NCBI GenBank assembly: GCA_902523455.1
Contig: CABYZG010000001.1
Location: 166,001-230,000 of the forward strand
From: an uncultured Pelagibacteraceae bacterium
GTDB taxonomy: Bacteria > Pseudomonadota > Alphaproteobacteria > Pelagibacterales > AG-422-B15
Reading direction: 5' to 3'
DNA length: 64,000 bases
In this document: positions 8,254 through 17,291 of the stretch, piece by piece
Layout of the letters: each line of letters begins with the position of its first letter
How positions within the stretch are numbered: the stretch's first letter is position 1
Notes under the pieces: model-generated
What the model saw: the letters and a program-made list of their open reading frames with translations, nothing else
Told to the model about the DNA's origin: nothing
The model's database searches: none
Translations under genes and position numbers: made by a program

Positions 8254-9330
8254 CTACATTACAAAATTAATATGGCCCATTTTACGGCCTTGTTTAATTG
8301 CTTTTTTACCATAGTCGTATGCCTTCTTTTTTTTATAAACCTTATAACTTTTCAATTTACTTATTTGTTTAGTACTTTTGATCTCATTGCCAATAAGATT
8401 TCTCATAAGACCTTTTTTAATAATTTTTGGGGTTTTAATTTTATCTTTTGTGATTGCTTTAATATGCAACTCGAATTGACTCATATTCGCATTATCAAGT
8501 GTTATATGGCCTGAATTGTGAACTCTTGGCGCAATTTCGTTCACATAGATATTATTTTCATCATCTAAAAAGAATTCTATTGTGAGTAAGCCAATATAAT
8601 TAAGCTTATTTAAAATCTTTTTTGATATTCTTATTAGCTGTTTATTTATTTTCTCATCTATTGGTGAAGGAGATATTGTTTCAAACAAAATATGGTTTTT
8701 GTGAATATTCTCAAATGGTGGATAAAAAAACATATTTTTTTTTATGTTTCTTGAGCAAATGACAGATAGTTCTCTATCAAACTTTATTACCTTCTCAATT
8801 ACGCACGATTGATAATCAAGCTTTTTCCATTTATTTTTTAAGTCAGAAAAATTTTTTACTTTGTATTGACCTTTTCCGTCATAACCAAATCTGCAGGTTT
8901 TTAATATAACTGGAAAATTTATTTTATCTTTAAACTTATTTAAATTTGTTTTCTTATTAATAAAAAAAAGTCCAGCATGTTTAATTTTATTCTTTGAAAA
9001 AAATAATTTTTCTTTTTTTCTATCTTGGCTTATTTCTAAAGCAGAAATCGGTGGGTATATTTTTATTTGTTTATTGATTTGTTTTAATGTTTTTATAGCA
9101 ACATTTTCAAATTCATAAGTTAGCAAATCAACATTTTTTCTAAATTCATTTAACTTTTTATTATCATTAAAAGAACCATAAATAATTTTATTAGCATATT
9201 TTTTTGCAGGGGCATCATCTGTATCAGAATAGATATGTGTAATAAGCCCAATTTTCTGACAAGCTTGAGCTAAAAACATGCCAAGTTGACCCCCACCGAT
9301 TATGCCTACAGTAGAAACTTCAGCTTTCAT
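8254..9330 (-). CDS. purK: 5-(carboxyamino)imidazole ribonucleotide synthase
   Basis: 358-residue ATP-grasp enzyme of purine synthesis that makes N5-CAIR from AIR, bicarbonate and ATP. The N-terminal GGGQLGMFLAQA, the central FPVILKTCRFGYDGKGQYKV and the late VNEIAPRVHNSGH segment are typical. It overlaps the purE stop, so the two steps of AIR carboxylation are co-translated. Length and start are normal for the family. Confidence 0.95.
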   Translation of the reverse strand: MKAEVSTVGIIGGGQLGMFLAQACQKIGLITHIYSDTDDAPAKKYANKIIYGSFNDNKKLNEFRKNVDLLTYEFENVAIKTLKQINKQIKIYPPISALEISQDRKKEKLFFSKNKIKHAGLFFINKKTNLNKFKDKINFPVILKTCRFGYDGKGQYKVKNFSDLKNKWKKLDYQSCVIEKVIKFDRELSVICSRNIKKNMFFYPPFENIHKNHILFETISPSPIDEKINKQLIRISKKILNKLNYIGLLTIEFFLDDENNIYVNEIAPRVHNSGHITLDNANMSQFELHIKAITKDKIKTPKIIKKGLMRNLIGNEIKSTKQISKLKSYKVYKKKKAYDYGKKAIKQGRKMGHINFVM

Positions 9331-9815
9331 TACTTAGGTATATTTTTTACTGACTTAGTTTGTTTTGATCTCCATGAAGCGTATTTCTTTTTCAGTTTTG
9401 TGTTATTGCTGCTTAAAATTGATACTGCAAGTAATGCAGCATTTTTTGCTCCAGCTTCTCCAACAGCAAGTGTTCCAACCGGAACGCCTGCTGGCATTTG
9501 AGCAATCGATAGCAAGCTATCTAAGCCTTTTAGTTTTTTTGATTCAATTGGAACACCTAGTACAGGAATATTTGAAATAGAGGCTGTCATTCCAGGCAAA
9601 TGAGCTGCTCCACCAGCGCCTGCAATTATTATTTCTATCCCTCTTTGTTCTGCTCTTTCAGCATATTCAAACATTCTTTTAGGCGTTCTATGGGCAGAAA
9701 TAATTTTTACTTCGTGTTTTATATTAAATAATTTTAAAATTTTTGAAGCATGCTTCATTGTGGGCCAATCAGATTGGCTGCCCATAATGATGCTTACCAG
9801 TGAAGGATTATTCAT
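9330..9815 (-). CDS. purE: 5-(carboxyamino)imidazole ribonucleotide mutase
   Basis: 161-residue class I PurE that converts N5-CAIR to CAIR. Signature elements are [13 protein letters not shown], the [13 protein letters not shown] motif with the catalytic histidine, and [14 protein letters not shown]. It precedes and overlaps purK, and lies 11 bases after trcR, so trcR-purE-purK may form one transcript. Confidence 0.95.
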   Translation of the reverse strand: MNNPSLVSIIMGSQSDWPTMKHASKILKLFNIKHEVKIISAHRTPKRMFEYAERAEQRGIEIIIAGAGGAAHLPGMTASISNIPVLGVPIESKKLKGLDSLLSIAQMPAGVPVGTLAVGEAGAKNAALLAVSILSSNNTKLKKKYASWRSKQTKSVKNIPK

Positions 9816-9826
9816 TTTAATATTTA

Positions 9827-10468
9827 TTATCCATCGATAGCAGAAGTTTCTGACTCATTTATGTCTGAAACTTTTTCATCTACTTCTTGCAGTCTCAATC
9901 TCTCTTCTTTTTCTTTTTTCTTTTGAGCTCTTTTCATTGATCTTTCAGCTTTAGCTAAAGCCTCATCTAATTCAACTTGCTTACAAATTCCAAGTCCAAT
10001 TGGATCTTGTGGACGGATATTTGCCATATTCCAATGAGTTCTTTTTCTAATAGCATCAATTGTATTTTTTGTACTGCCAACTAGTCTTGCAACCTGTGAA
10101 TCCTTTAGTTCGGGGTGATTTCTTATCAACCAATAAACTGCGTCTGGCCTATCCTGTCTTTTTGAAAGAGGAGTATATTTTTTTTTCTTTTTTGATTGCT
10201 CAGTTTTTTCAGAGATTTCATTTTCAATAATCTTCAGTGACTCATCTTCATTATCCGCACATCTATCAATTTCATCTTTTGTTAATTGACCACTGGTTAT
10301 AGGATTTAATCCCTTAATTCCCACACCGACTTCACCATCTGCTATACCCTTAATTTCTAATTCATGCATCCCACAGAAATCACCTATCTGTCTGAATGAC
10401 AAAGAGGTATTATCAACAAGCCATATTGCAGTGGCTTTTGGCATTAATGGTAATTTTGCTGTTTTCAT
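9827..10468 (-). CDS. trcR: Cell cycle transcriptional regulator TrcR (DUF1013)
   Basis: 213-residue protein of the alphaproteobacteria-specific DUF1013 family. It opens [20 protein letters not shown] and has [20 protein letters not shown] and a helix-turn-helix-like [19 protein letters not shown] region, then a coiled, charged tail. In Caulobacter TrcR associates with RNA polymerase and acts on cell-cycle genes. Its presence is one of the better taxonomic markers in the window. A Lys-rich insertion separates the two halves, and the acidic C-terminus looks disordered. Confidence 0.85.
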   Translation of the reverse strand: MKTAKLPLMPKATAIWLVDNTSLSFRQIGDFCGMHELEIKGIADGEVGVGIKGLNPITSGQLTKDEIDRCADNEDESLKIIENEISEKTEQSKKKKKYTPLSKRQDRPDAVYWLIRNHPELKDSQVARLVGSTKNTIDAIRKRTHWNMANIRPQDPIGLGICKQVELDEALAKAERSMKRAQKKKEKEERLRLQEVDEKVSDINESETSAIDG

Positions 10469-10522
10469 AATAATTATAGAGTGCCTCTTATAAGTTAATT
10501 TTAGAGTTTTTCAAAGGATATC

Positions 10523-11518
10523 CTAAAATTTAAGCAGCAATTTGCCAATATTCTTATTATTTTCCATGTATTGATGTGCTTTTTGAACATTCTCATAATC
10601 AAATTTTTGGTCAATATGCAATTTAATATTGCCATTTTCAATTAATGGCCAAATATGTTTCTTAAGATTATCGGCAATGAGTTTCTTTTCATCATTACTT
10701 CTTATTCTTAACGTTGAGCCAGAAACTGTTAATCGCTTCAACATAATTGGCAGTAAGTTTACTTCTACCTTAGATCCCTTTAGGTATGCGATATTTAGAA
10801 GCCTTCCAAGTCTATTTAGGACATTAATATTTTTTTGAAAATAATCCCCACCTACCATGTCTAGTATTACATCAACTCCTTTATATTCATTTTTAATTAT
10901 GCTTTCAAAATCCTCAAGATTGTAATTAATTACTCGTTCTAAACCCAAATCCTTCAAATATTTATATTTTTCGTCTGATCCTACGGTTGCTATGCATTTA
11001 ATTTGCATGGCTAATGCAATAGAAATAGCAGTCAAACCTATACCACTAGCACCACCATGAATTAACAATGTCTCACCTTGTTTTAGCTTTGCTTGATCAA
11101 ATAGATTTGTCCAAACTGTAAAAAATGTTTCGGGAATTGTGCAAGCGTCAATAATTGAAATGCCTTTAGGTATAGGAAGAATTGTTGATGTATGACATTT
11201 TACAAATTCTGCGTAACCTCCGCCAGGGACAAGTGCACAGACTTTTGTGTTCAGCAAATTTTTATTTACATCTTCACCAACATCAACAATTTCCCCTGAA
11301 ACTTCTAAGCCTAAAATTTCTGATGCACCGGGCGGTGGTGGGTAACCACCAGATCGTTGAAGAATGTCTGGTCGATTTATACCTGCCGCTTGAACTTGAA
11401 TCAAAACTTCATGTTTTTCTATTTGAGGTATCTCAACATCATTAGTTACTACTAAAACCTCTGGTCCACCAAATTCTTTGTGTAATATTGCTTTCATTTT
11501 AATCTTAGGAGCCACCAT
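10523..11518 (-). CDS. NAD(P)H-quinone oxidoreductase (zinc-free MDR superfamily)
   Basis: 331 residues, medium-chain dehydrogenase/reductase of the quinone-oxidoreductase (PIG3/QorA-like) group. The substrate domain has NRPDILQRSGGYPPPPG and the cofactor domain HGGASGIG (154-161). The zinc ligands of alcohol dehydrogenases are missing, as expected. Two starts compete: ATG 11518, with an AGGAG site but placed in the loop of a hairpin, and ATG 11497, which begins the conserved MKAILHKEFGGPE. It lies 22 bases after hsp20, suggesting a stress-linked transcript. Confidence 0.88.
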   Translation of the reverse strand: MVAPKIKMKAILHKEFGGPEVLVVTNDVEIPQIEKHEVLIQVQAAGINRPDILQRSGGYPPPPGASEILGLEVSGEIVDVGEDVNKNLLNTKVCALVPGGGYAEFVKCHTSTILPIPKGISIIDACTIPETFFTVWTNLFDQAKLKQGETLLIHGGASGIGLTAISIALAMQIKCIATVGSDEKYKYLKDLGLERVINYNLEDFESIIKNEYKGVDVILDMVGGDYFQKNINVLNRLGRLLNIAYLKGSKVEVNLLPIMLKRLTVSGSTLRIRSNDEKKLIADNLKKHIWPLIENGNIKLHIDQKFDYENVQKAHQYMENNKNIGKLLLKF

Positions 11519-11533
11519 TTAAAGTGACTCCTA
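11506..11533 (-). promoter_or_regulatory. Hairpin enclosing the ribosome site and ATG of the quinone oxidoreductase gene
   Basis: In the minus-strand RNA, TAGGAGTCAC (11533-11524) pairs with GTGGCTCCTA (11515-11506), ten pairs with one G-U. The eight-base loop holds the upstream ATG, and the stem contains the AGGAG. No T run follows in the direction of the hsp20 transcript, so a translational switch or RNA-processing site is more likely than a terminator. Confidence 0.55.
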
Positions 11534-11540
11534 ATTCTTT

Positions 11541-11969
11541 TTAGTTAATTTTTGAATTAATTTCAATTTTTCTAGATTTTTGATGTTCTGGTATTTCTCT
11601 TTCAAGAAAAATGTGAAGTAGCCCATTTTCGTAATTTGCATCAGTAACTTTTATGGTATCAGCTAATCTAAATTTTCTTTCAAAATTTCTACCTGCTATA
11701 CCTCTGTGCAAAAATTCGATATCCTTATTAGAGTCATTAGTTGATCCCTTAATAACCAACTCATTTTCCTGTACAGATATATCTAAATCTGATTTTGAAA
11801 AACCAGCTACAGCTATTGTTATAGTGTAATTATTGCCTGATTTAACAATATTATATGGTGGATAAGCCCCACTGGACTCATTTAAATTAAAAACCGAGTC
11901 AAAAATATTATCAATTGCATCGAAACCAACACTAGAGCGTAGTAATGGTGATAAGTCAAATGTAGTCAT
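11541..11969 (-). CDS. Small heat shock protein (Hsp20/alpha-crystallin family)
   Basis: 142-residue IbpA-like holdase that keeps unfolding proteins soluble. The alpha-crystallin domain is clear: YPPYNIVKSGNNYTITIAVA, then ENELVIKGS, RGIAGRNFERKFRLADTI and LLHIFLEREIPEHQK. A strong AAGGAGG lies 9 bases upstream of the ATG. The upstream region contains heat-shock-like promoter elements and several possible leader hairpins (separate entries). Confidence 0.93.
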   Translation of the reverse strand: MTTFDLSPLLRSSVGFDAIDNIFDSVFNLNESSGAYPPYNIVKSGNNYTITIAVAGFSKSDLDISVQENELVIKGSTNDSNKDIEFLHRGIAGRNFERKFRLADTIKVTDANYENGLLHIFLEREIPEHQKSRKIEINSKIN

Positions 11970-12047
11970 AATTTAATCCTCCTTAAGCGATTAAAAATTT
12001 GCTTACTCTTTAAGAGCTAAGCCTTGTTTGCTGACGCAGAATGCCAT
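11970..12047 (-). promoter_or_regulatory. Structured hsp20 leader, candidate RNA thermometer
   Basis: Three hairpins can be drawn in the minus-strand RNA before the hsp20 ATG: GCTGATG/CGTCAGC; GCTTA(g)CTCT/AGAGTAAGC; and TTTAATC/GATTAAA, which loops out GCTTAAGGAG so the ribosome site is held next to the start codon. Alphaproteobacterial small heat-shock genes are often controlled by ROSE-type thermometers with this layout. The fit is by eye, not by folding energy, and the first hairpin may lie partly upstream of the transcript start. Confidence 0.45.
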
Positions 12048-12051
12048 CAGC

Positions 12052-12086
12052 ACATTATATGTTGTGACTAATGATTAATTTTCAAT
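12052..12086 (-). promoter_or_regulatory. Candidate heat-shock (sigma32) promoter for hsp20
   Basis: On the minus strand ATTGAAA is followed after 15 bases by CAACATAT, close to the E. coli sigma32 pattern CTTGAAA-N13-15-CCCCATNT. A perfect TATAAT (12059-12054) overlaps it and could serve the housekeeping factor. rpoH itself is in this window at 34.5 kb. Confidence 0.4.
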
Positions 12087-12100
12087 ACCAGAAATTTGAA

Positions 12101-12319
12101 TTATGTCTTGAGGTTACTGAACCTTTTTTTGAAACGACTAACTTGGCCTTTATCCTGAATTTTTTGCTGCCCACCAGTCCAAGCTGGGTGGGAAAGGGGA
12201 TCAATATCTAGAGACATTGTGTCACCTTCTTTTCCCCATGTAGACATAGTCTCAAATTTTGTGCCGTCTGTCATCACGACTGTAATTTTATGGTAATCAG
12301 GATGTTTATCTTTTTTCAT
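12101..12319 (-). CDS. rpmE: Ribosomal protein bL31
   Basis: 72-residue bL31: [20 protein letters not shown], then [20 protein letters not shown] and AWTGGQQK. The zinc-ligand cysteines of the C+ form are absent, as is usual in alphaproteobacteria. A large-subunit protein bridging to the small subunit. It is upstream of hsp20 on the same strand but separated by the putative heat-shock promoter. Confidence 0.95.
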   Translation of the reverse strand: MKKDKHPDYHKITVVMTDGTKFETMSTWGKEGDTMSLDIDPLSHPAWTGGQQKIQDKGQVSRFKKRFSNLKT

Positions 12320-12388
12320 ATATGTTCTATTTTTTGTGAGTAGATATCCTATATAATATTATTGATCAACAGTTAATTGTTAAATTTT

Positions 12389-12691
12389 ATGAATATAATT
12401 TCAATAATGATGAGACGGCTTAATATTCATAGTTTCTCTCAATTTATCGTAATCATGACTATTTTTGCTATTACAGGGTCATTGTCGCTTTATATCACTG
12501 TCGAATTATTTCAATTTATTGGTCTTCAGGAAGAAAATTTAAATCCGATAATTTTTTGGCCGCTTAGAATAATATTACTTTTTGTAATCTATCAAATATT
12601 ACTGCTACTTGTTGCACTGCCATTTGGACAATTTCAATATTTTTGGTCATTTGAAAAAAAATTTTTAAGCAGATTTGGACTTAAATTATAA
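12389..12691 (+). CDS. Small membrane protein, DUF6787-like
   Basis: About 100 residues from the ATG at 12389; a second ATG pair at 12407/12410 is also possible. Two membrane helices are evident (FIVIMTIFAITGSLSLYITV and PLRIILLFVIYQILLLLVAL), followed by PFGQFQYFWSFEKKFLSRFG. The FAxTGSLS...PFGQFxYFWxFEKK pattern recalls DUF6787. Function unknown. It is divergent from rpmE and overlaps the end of the convergent suhB gene by six bases. Confidence 0.6.
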   Translation: MNIISIMMRRLNIHSFSQFIVIMTIFAITGSLSLYITVELFQFIGLQEENLNPIIFWPLRIILLFVIYQILLLLVALPFGQFQYFWSFEKKFLSRFGLKL

Positions 12692-13474
12692 TTCAATTAT
12701 TTTTTTAAGCTTTTCATGTATTCTAAAATTAGATGCTAATATTCTTCCACTTTTGAGATAGTCCTCTTTTCCATCAAAATCAGTTACTTTTCCTCCGGCC
12801 TCTTTTACAATTAATGAGCCAGCTGCGATATCAACCAATTTTAAATTTTTTTCCCAATATCCATCAAATTTTCCTGCGGCCACATAAGCTAAGTCAAGTG
12901 ACGCTGCGCCAAATCTTCTAATGCCGCATACTTTTTCCATAACTTGCTTTAACCCAGGAACATATTCTTCATGACCTTTCATACCTTTATGAGGAATGCC
13001 TGTACCAATCATACAGTCTTCAAGGTTTTCTTTTGAGGACACTCTAAGTCTCAGATTATTACAGTAGGCGCCCCTTCCTTTAACTGCCCAAAAGAATTCA
13101 TCAGTAAGCGGTTGATATACACCTCCAACTATTACCTCATTATTCTTTTCAAGCGCAATTGATATAGCAAAGTGTGGAATACTAAAAACAAAGTTGCTTG
13201 TGCCATCAAGGGGATCAATAATCCATCTAATATTTTCATCAGAATTTTTTATAACACCTGTTTCTTCGGCAATAATATTTATTTTAGGATATGAATAAGT
13301 TAGTTCTTTAATCAACATTTTTTCAGCTTTTGTATCTGCTAATGATACAAAATCAGAGACGCCCTTCAGAGACACTTGAAGTTTTTCAACTTCTCCAAAA
13401 TCCCGAATAAGGCTTTTACTAGTTTTTCTACAGGCTAAAAAAATCGCATTGATATAAGGGTCTGAGTAGCTCAT
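12686..13474 (-). CDS. suhB: Inositol-1-monophosphatase SuhB-like
   Basis: 262-residue inositol monophosphatase family enzyme with AEETG, WIIDPLDGTSNFVFSIPHF and a late LKLVDIAAGSLIVKEAGG segment. In many alphaproteobacteria suhB follows efp as here (TAATG overlap). Family members hydrolyse inositol monophosphates and other small sugar phosphates, and SuhB of E. coli also acts on ribosomal RNA antitermination. It is distinct from the HisN-like paralogue at 0.7-1.5 kb, and is the last gene of the tkt operon. Confidence 0.85.
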   Translation of the reverse strand: MSYSDPYINAIFLACRKTSKSLIRDFGEVEKLQVSLKGVSDFVSLADTKAEKMLIKELTYSYPKINIIAEETGVIKNSDENIRWIIDPLDGTSNFVFSIPHFAISIALEKNNEVIVGGVYQPLTDEFFWAVKGRGAYCNNLRLRVSSKENLEDCMIGTGIPHKGMKGHEEYVPGLKQVMEKVCGIRRFGAASLDLAYVAAGKFDGYWEKNLKLVDIAAGSLIVKEAGGKVTDFDGKEDYLKSGRILASNFRIHEKLKKIIEL

Positions 13475-14037
13475 TAGTCAACTCTTTTTGAATATGATAG
13501 GTCCTCTGTATTAATTTCTATCTTTTCACCCTGTTCTATAAAAGGTGGAACCATTACTCTAATACCATTTTCAAGAATGGCAGGCTTGTTCGATGAAGCA
13601 GCTGTTTGTCCTTTAACAACAGCCTCTGTTTCATTGACAATAAAAGATAAGGTTTTAGGAAGTTGAATTCCTATTGGCTTTTCATTATACATTTCTAGGA
13701 TGACCTCATCGTTTTCACTCATTAAAACTAGCTTTTCTCCAACTATTGCCTCATCAATTTCAATTTGTTCATATGAAGTACTGTTCATAAAGAAAAGTTT
13801 GCTATCTTGCTTGTACAGATACTGATATTTTTCTTCATCCACTCTAACCCTCTCTACTTCTTCTGATGCTCTGAAACGTTCATTTAATTTCGTACTAGTT
13901 TTAATATTTTTCATCTCAACTTGATTAAATGCACCACCTTTACCAGGTTTTACAGACTGAGATTTATTCACAACCCACAATTCTCCCTTGTGTTCAACTA
14001 TCATTCCTGGTTTAACAGCGTTTCCATTAATTTTCAT
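13474..14037 (-). CDS. efp: Elongation factor P
   Basis: 187-residue EF-P, three beta-barrel domains; rescues ribosomes stalled at polyproline. The tip loop reads SVKPGKGGAF with the modifiable lysine at residue 33, and the C-terminus has GIRVMVPPFIEQGEKIEINT. The lysine implies beta-lysylation by EpmA/EpmB, but neither gene is in the window. It lies six bases after fba and overlaps suhB. Confidence 0.95.
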   Translation of the reverse strand: MKINGNAVKPGMIVEHKGELWVVNKSQSVKPGKGGAFNQVEMKNIKTSTKLNERFRASEEVERVRVDEEKYQYLYKQDSKLFFMNSTSYEQIEIDEAIVGEKLVLMSENDEVILEMYNEKPIGIQLPKTLSFIVNETEAVVKGQTAASSNKPAILENGIRVMVPPFIEQGEKIEINTEDLSYSKRVD

Positions 14038-14043
14038 TTTTTC

Positions 14044-15057
14044 TTAACCTTCGAGAGATTTATCCCACTGACCTAGTGCAGCCTTCATATTCATTACAGC
14101 TCTATGGCTAAAAGCTTTTTGAGCCGCTTCAAGATTGTCATCTTTGCCAGCCCAAGTTTTGAGAGCCGCTTGTTGTAAAGCCCTTCCATAAGAAAAACTT
14201 AGCTGCCATTTGAAGCCACCTATTTTATTCATTGCATTGAGATGAGCTGTTGCATCTAGGTCTGACTGACCACCAGATAAAAAAACAATACCAGGTAATT
14301 CGTCTGGAACAGATGATTTGAGACATTGAAGTGTTTTTTCTGCAACTTCTTCAATGGGGGCTTGGTAGTTATTTTCTGTTCCTGATACAACCATATTTGG
14401 TTTAAGAAGAGTTCCTTTAATATTGACATTTTTTTTATCAAGCATTTCAAATAAAACTAATAGTGTTTGATTAGTAATCTCATGACACCTTTCCACAGAG
14501 TGGGGACCATCCATAATAACCTCAGGCTCAACAATCGGTACCATATTGCTTTGTTGAGCAATAAGCGCATATTCAGCTAATGCATTCATATTTTCACTTA
14601 TACAATTATTTGATGGTATTTCATCACTTACATTTATAACGGCTCTCCATTTTGTAAATTTCGCTCCAAGCTTCTCGTACTCTTGACAGCGTTTATGAAG
14701 TCCGTCTAATCCTGTAGTAATTTTTTCATCACTACCACCTTCAAACTCTTTTACTCCTTGATCAACTTTAATCCCCGGCAGTGAGCCGTGATCAAGTATA
14801 ACATTTCTTAGATAGTCTCCATCACTGGACCTTTGTCTGAGAGTTTCGTCAAAAAGTATCACTCCGCCAATTGCCTTTGCCATGACCGGAGATCTAAATA
14901 ACATTTCTCTATACTTTCTTCTATTATCTTCGGTAGATTCAACATTAATTGATTTGAATCGTTTCTCAATGGTTCCTGAACTTTCATCGGCTGCCAGAAT
15001 TCCTTTGCCACCACTGACAATGTAATTTGCTATCTCTTCTAAAGTCTTTGGTATCAT
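14044..15057 (-). CDS. Class I fructose-bisphosphate aldolase
   Basis: 337 residues, the eukaryote-like class I aldolase that uses a Schiff-base lysine. Visible are GGKGILAADESSGTIEKRF (16-34), KWRAVI (136-141), EPEV (177-180) and LLKPNMV with the catalytic Lys219, then LSGGQSD. It interconverts fructose 1,6-bisphosphate and triose phosphates. A good GGAG site precedes the ATG. It is downstream of pgk in the tkt-gap-pgk-fba operon. The C-terminus GQWDKSLEG lacks the terminal tyrosine of animal aldolases. Confidence 0.93.
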   Translation of the reverse strand: MIPKTLEEIANYIVSGGKGILAADESSGTIEKRFKSINVESTEDNRRKYREMLFRSPVMAKAIGGVILFDETLRQRSSDGDYLRNVILDHGSLPGIKVDQGVKEFEGGSDEKITTGLDGLHKRCQEYEKLGAKFTKWRAVINVSDEIPSNNCISENMNALAEYALIAQQSNMVPIVEPEVIMDGPHSVERCHEITNQTLLVLFEMLDKKNVNIKGTLLKPNMVVSGTENNYQAPIEEVAEKTLQCLKSSVPDELPGIVFLSGGQSDLDATAHLNAMNKIGGFKWQLSFSYGRALQQAALKTWAGKDDNLEAAQKAFSHRAVMNMKAALGQWDKSLEG

Positions 15058-15070
15058 TTTCTTCTCCTTT

Positions 15071-16267
15071 TTATAAAGCTCCTAAGGCAACTAAACCTGG
15101 CAATTTCTTACCTTCTATTAGCTCAAGTAGAGCTCCTCCGCCAGTAGAAACATAAGAAAATTTATCTTTAACAGCCGCCATATCCAGCGCGGAAATTGTA
15201 TCACCGCCTCCAGCAAAAGATCGAAGACTATTTTTATCAGTAATTTCAGCAATGAATTTAGCGATCTCGAATGTGCCTTTATGAAATGGTTTAGTTTCAA
15301 ACACACCCACTGGTCCATTCCAAAATACTGTTTCACAATTTGAAATTTCATTCTTAATCAACTCGATAGTTTGTTTCCCAATATCTAAAATCATTTGATT
15401 ATCTTTTAAAGCATCAACTGCACATTCGTTTATTTCTGTAGTTTCAGATACTTTCTCAGCTGTAACAACATCTAAAGGTAAAATTAGTTTACATTTTTGC
15501 TCATTTGCAAAATTAATAATTTCTTTTACGAGGTGATCTACATCATTTTCAATCAATGAATTTTTTATATCATTTCCTAAATATTTAAGAAAATTATTAG
15601 CCATCCCACCAGCAATGACAATTGAATCCATTTTTTGCAGGAGATTTTTTATAACTGTGATTTTTGTAGAGATTTTTGAGCCACCAATGATAGTTAATGC
15701 AGGAGTTTTAGGGTTATTAACCACATCATTTAAGTTTAATATTTCTTCATGTAATAATTCTCCACAATAAGATGGTATGAAGTTTGTGATTGCTTCAATT
15801 GAGGCGTGAGCTCTATGAGAGCATGCAAAAGCATCATTAATGTAAACGTCTGCTAATTTTGATAGCTCGGATGCAAAAAATTTATCATTTTGCTCTTCGC
15901 CTTCATGAAAACGGCAATTTTCAAGAAGAATAATTGAATCCTGGCTTAAAGAATTTATTTTTTTTTCAATCTCATCGCCTATACAATTTGAAAGAAATAT
16001 TATTTTTTTTTGCAATACGTTTTCTAATGAGCTGATTATTTGATTAAGTGAAAGCTCATCATTTCTTTTTCCTTTTGGTCTTCCTAGATGAGACAGAATT
16101 ACAACTTTATTATTCTTATTAAGAAGGTTTTGTATTGGATTTTTAATTCTCGTAATCCGATCGCTTATCGTAGAAGCTTCTTTATTGAGCGGAATATTTA
16201 GGTCAAAGCGAATAAGTACAGTTTTATTTTTCTGATCAAATGTTTTTAAAGCTTTAACATTTAACAT
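15071..16267 (-). CDS. pgk: Phosphoglycerate kinase
   Basis: 398 residues, the standard length. N-terminal substrate motif VLIRFDLNIPLN, LSHLGRPKG, then the GGSKISTK hinge, and the C-terminal nucleotide-binding FWNGPVGVFE and FAGGGDTISAL, STGGGALLELIEG. Catalyses 1,3-bisphosphoglycerate plus ADP to 3-phosphoglycerate plus ATP. One base separates it from gap, showing a tight operon. Confidence 0.97.
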   Translation of the reverse strand: MLNVKALKTFDQKNKTVLIRFDLNIPLNKEASTISDRITRIKNPIQNLLNKNNKVVILSHLGRPKGKRNDELSLNQIISSLENVLQKKIIFLSNCIGDEIEKKINSLSQDSIILLENCRFHEGEEQNDKFFASELSKLADVYINDAFACSHRAHASIEAITNFIPSYCGELLHEEILNLNDVVNNPKTPALTIIGGSKISTKITVIKNLLQKMDSIVIAGGMANNFLKYLGNDIKNSLIENDVDHLVKEIINFANEQKCKLILPLDVVTAEKVSETTEINECAVDALKDNQMILDIGKQTIELIKNEISNCETVFWNGPVGVFETKPFHKGTFEIAKFIAEITDKNSLRSFAGGGDTISALDMAAVKDKFSYVSTGGGALLELIEGKKLPGLVALGAL

Positions 16268-16268
16268 T

Positions 16269-17279
16269 CTATCTAGATCTTTTCATCGCAACTGCAGTAT
16301 CGCACATTCGATTTGAAAAGCCCCATTCATTATCATACCAACTTAAAACTCTTCCAAACTTTCCATCAATTACTTGTGTTTGAGTTAAATCAAAATTTGA
16401 CGAGGCAGGATTATGATTAAAATCAGATGAAACCAATGGTTTAGAATTTACATCTAGGACTCCATTTAGCTTATTTGATTTTGCTGCAGCCGACATAGCC
16501 TTATTAATACTATCGACTGTCATTCTTTTTTTAGAAACAAATTTAAAGTCGATTAATGAAACATTAGGCGTTGGTACTCTAATTGCAGTTCCATCTAACT
16601 TACCAGAAAGCTCAGGCATAACGAGTCCTACTGCTTTTGCAGCTCCTGTAGATGTAGGTATCATTGACAATGACGCAGCTCGAGCTCTTCTTAAGTCTGA
16701 GTGAAATGTATCCAGAACACTTTGATCACCAGTAAAGGCATGTATAGTTGTCATATATCCATGCACAATTTTGAATTTATCGTGTAAAACTTTTGCAACA
16801 GGAGCTAAACAATTTGTTGTGCAAGACGCATTAGATACAACTAGGTCTTCTTTTGTTATCTCATCTTCATTCACTCCATATACAATGGTTTTATCAGCAT
16901 TTGTACACGGCGCTGAGACTAAAACCTTTTTTGCGCCGGCCTTAATATGCATTGCCGCCTTATCTTTTGAAGTAAATAATCCTGTACATTCAAGAGCGAT
17001 GTCAATTTTCATTCTTTTCCAAGGAAGTTTTTGAGGATCTCTCTGATTCAATACTGTAATATTTTTTCTTCCAACGATCATTTTATTGCGTTTGAACGAT
17101 ACTTTTTCATTAAGAGGGCCGTGAACAGTATCATTTGCAAGTAAAAATGCGTTTGTTTCTATTGGGGCTAAATCGTTTATAGCCACGACATTAATATCTT
17201 TTCTTTTACTCTCAATGATTGATCTTAAAACCAACCTTCCAATTCTTCCAAATCCACTTATTGCAACATTTACAGCCAT
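16269..17279 (-). CDS. gap: Glyceraldehyde-3-phosphate dehydrogenase, type I
   Basis: 336 residues. NAD-binding GFGRIGR (9-15), the active site SNASCTTNCLAP with Cys153, an RAAS/IPTSTGAAKAVG region, and a C-terminal WYDNEWGFSNRM. The Asp after the second strand (IND, residue 36) favours NAD over NADP. It acts both in glycolysis and gluconeogenesis. Preceded by an AGGAG site; 12 bases after tkt. Confidence 0.97.
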   Translation of the reverse strand: MAVNVAISGFGRIGRLVLRSIIESKRKDINVVAINDLAPIETNAFLLANDTVHGPLNEKVSFKRNKMIVGRKNITVLNQRDPQKLPWKRMKIDIALECTGLFTSKDKAAMHIKAGAKKVLVSAPCTNADKTIVYGVNEDEITKEDLVVSNASCTTNCLAPVAKVLHDKFKIVHGYMTTIHAFTGDQSVLDTFHSDLRRARAASLSMIPTSTGAAKAVGLVMPELSGKLDGTAIRVPTPNVSLIDFKFVSKKRMTVDSINKAMSAAAKSNKLNGVLDVNSKPLVSSDFNHNPASSNFDLTQTQVIDGKFGRVLSWYDNEWGFSNRMCDTAVAMKRSR

Positions 17280-17291
17280 ATTTAGTATCTC

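Noticed and set aside
8197..8514. Plus-strand ORF with a hydrophobic stretch opposite purK
   Set aside because: It is the antisense of AT-rich purK codons; poly-Lys and poly-Phe codons mimic membrane segments on the opposite strand.
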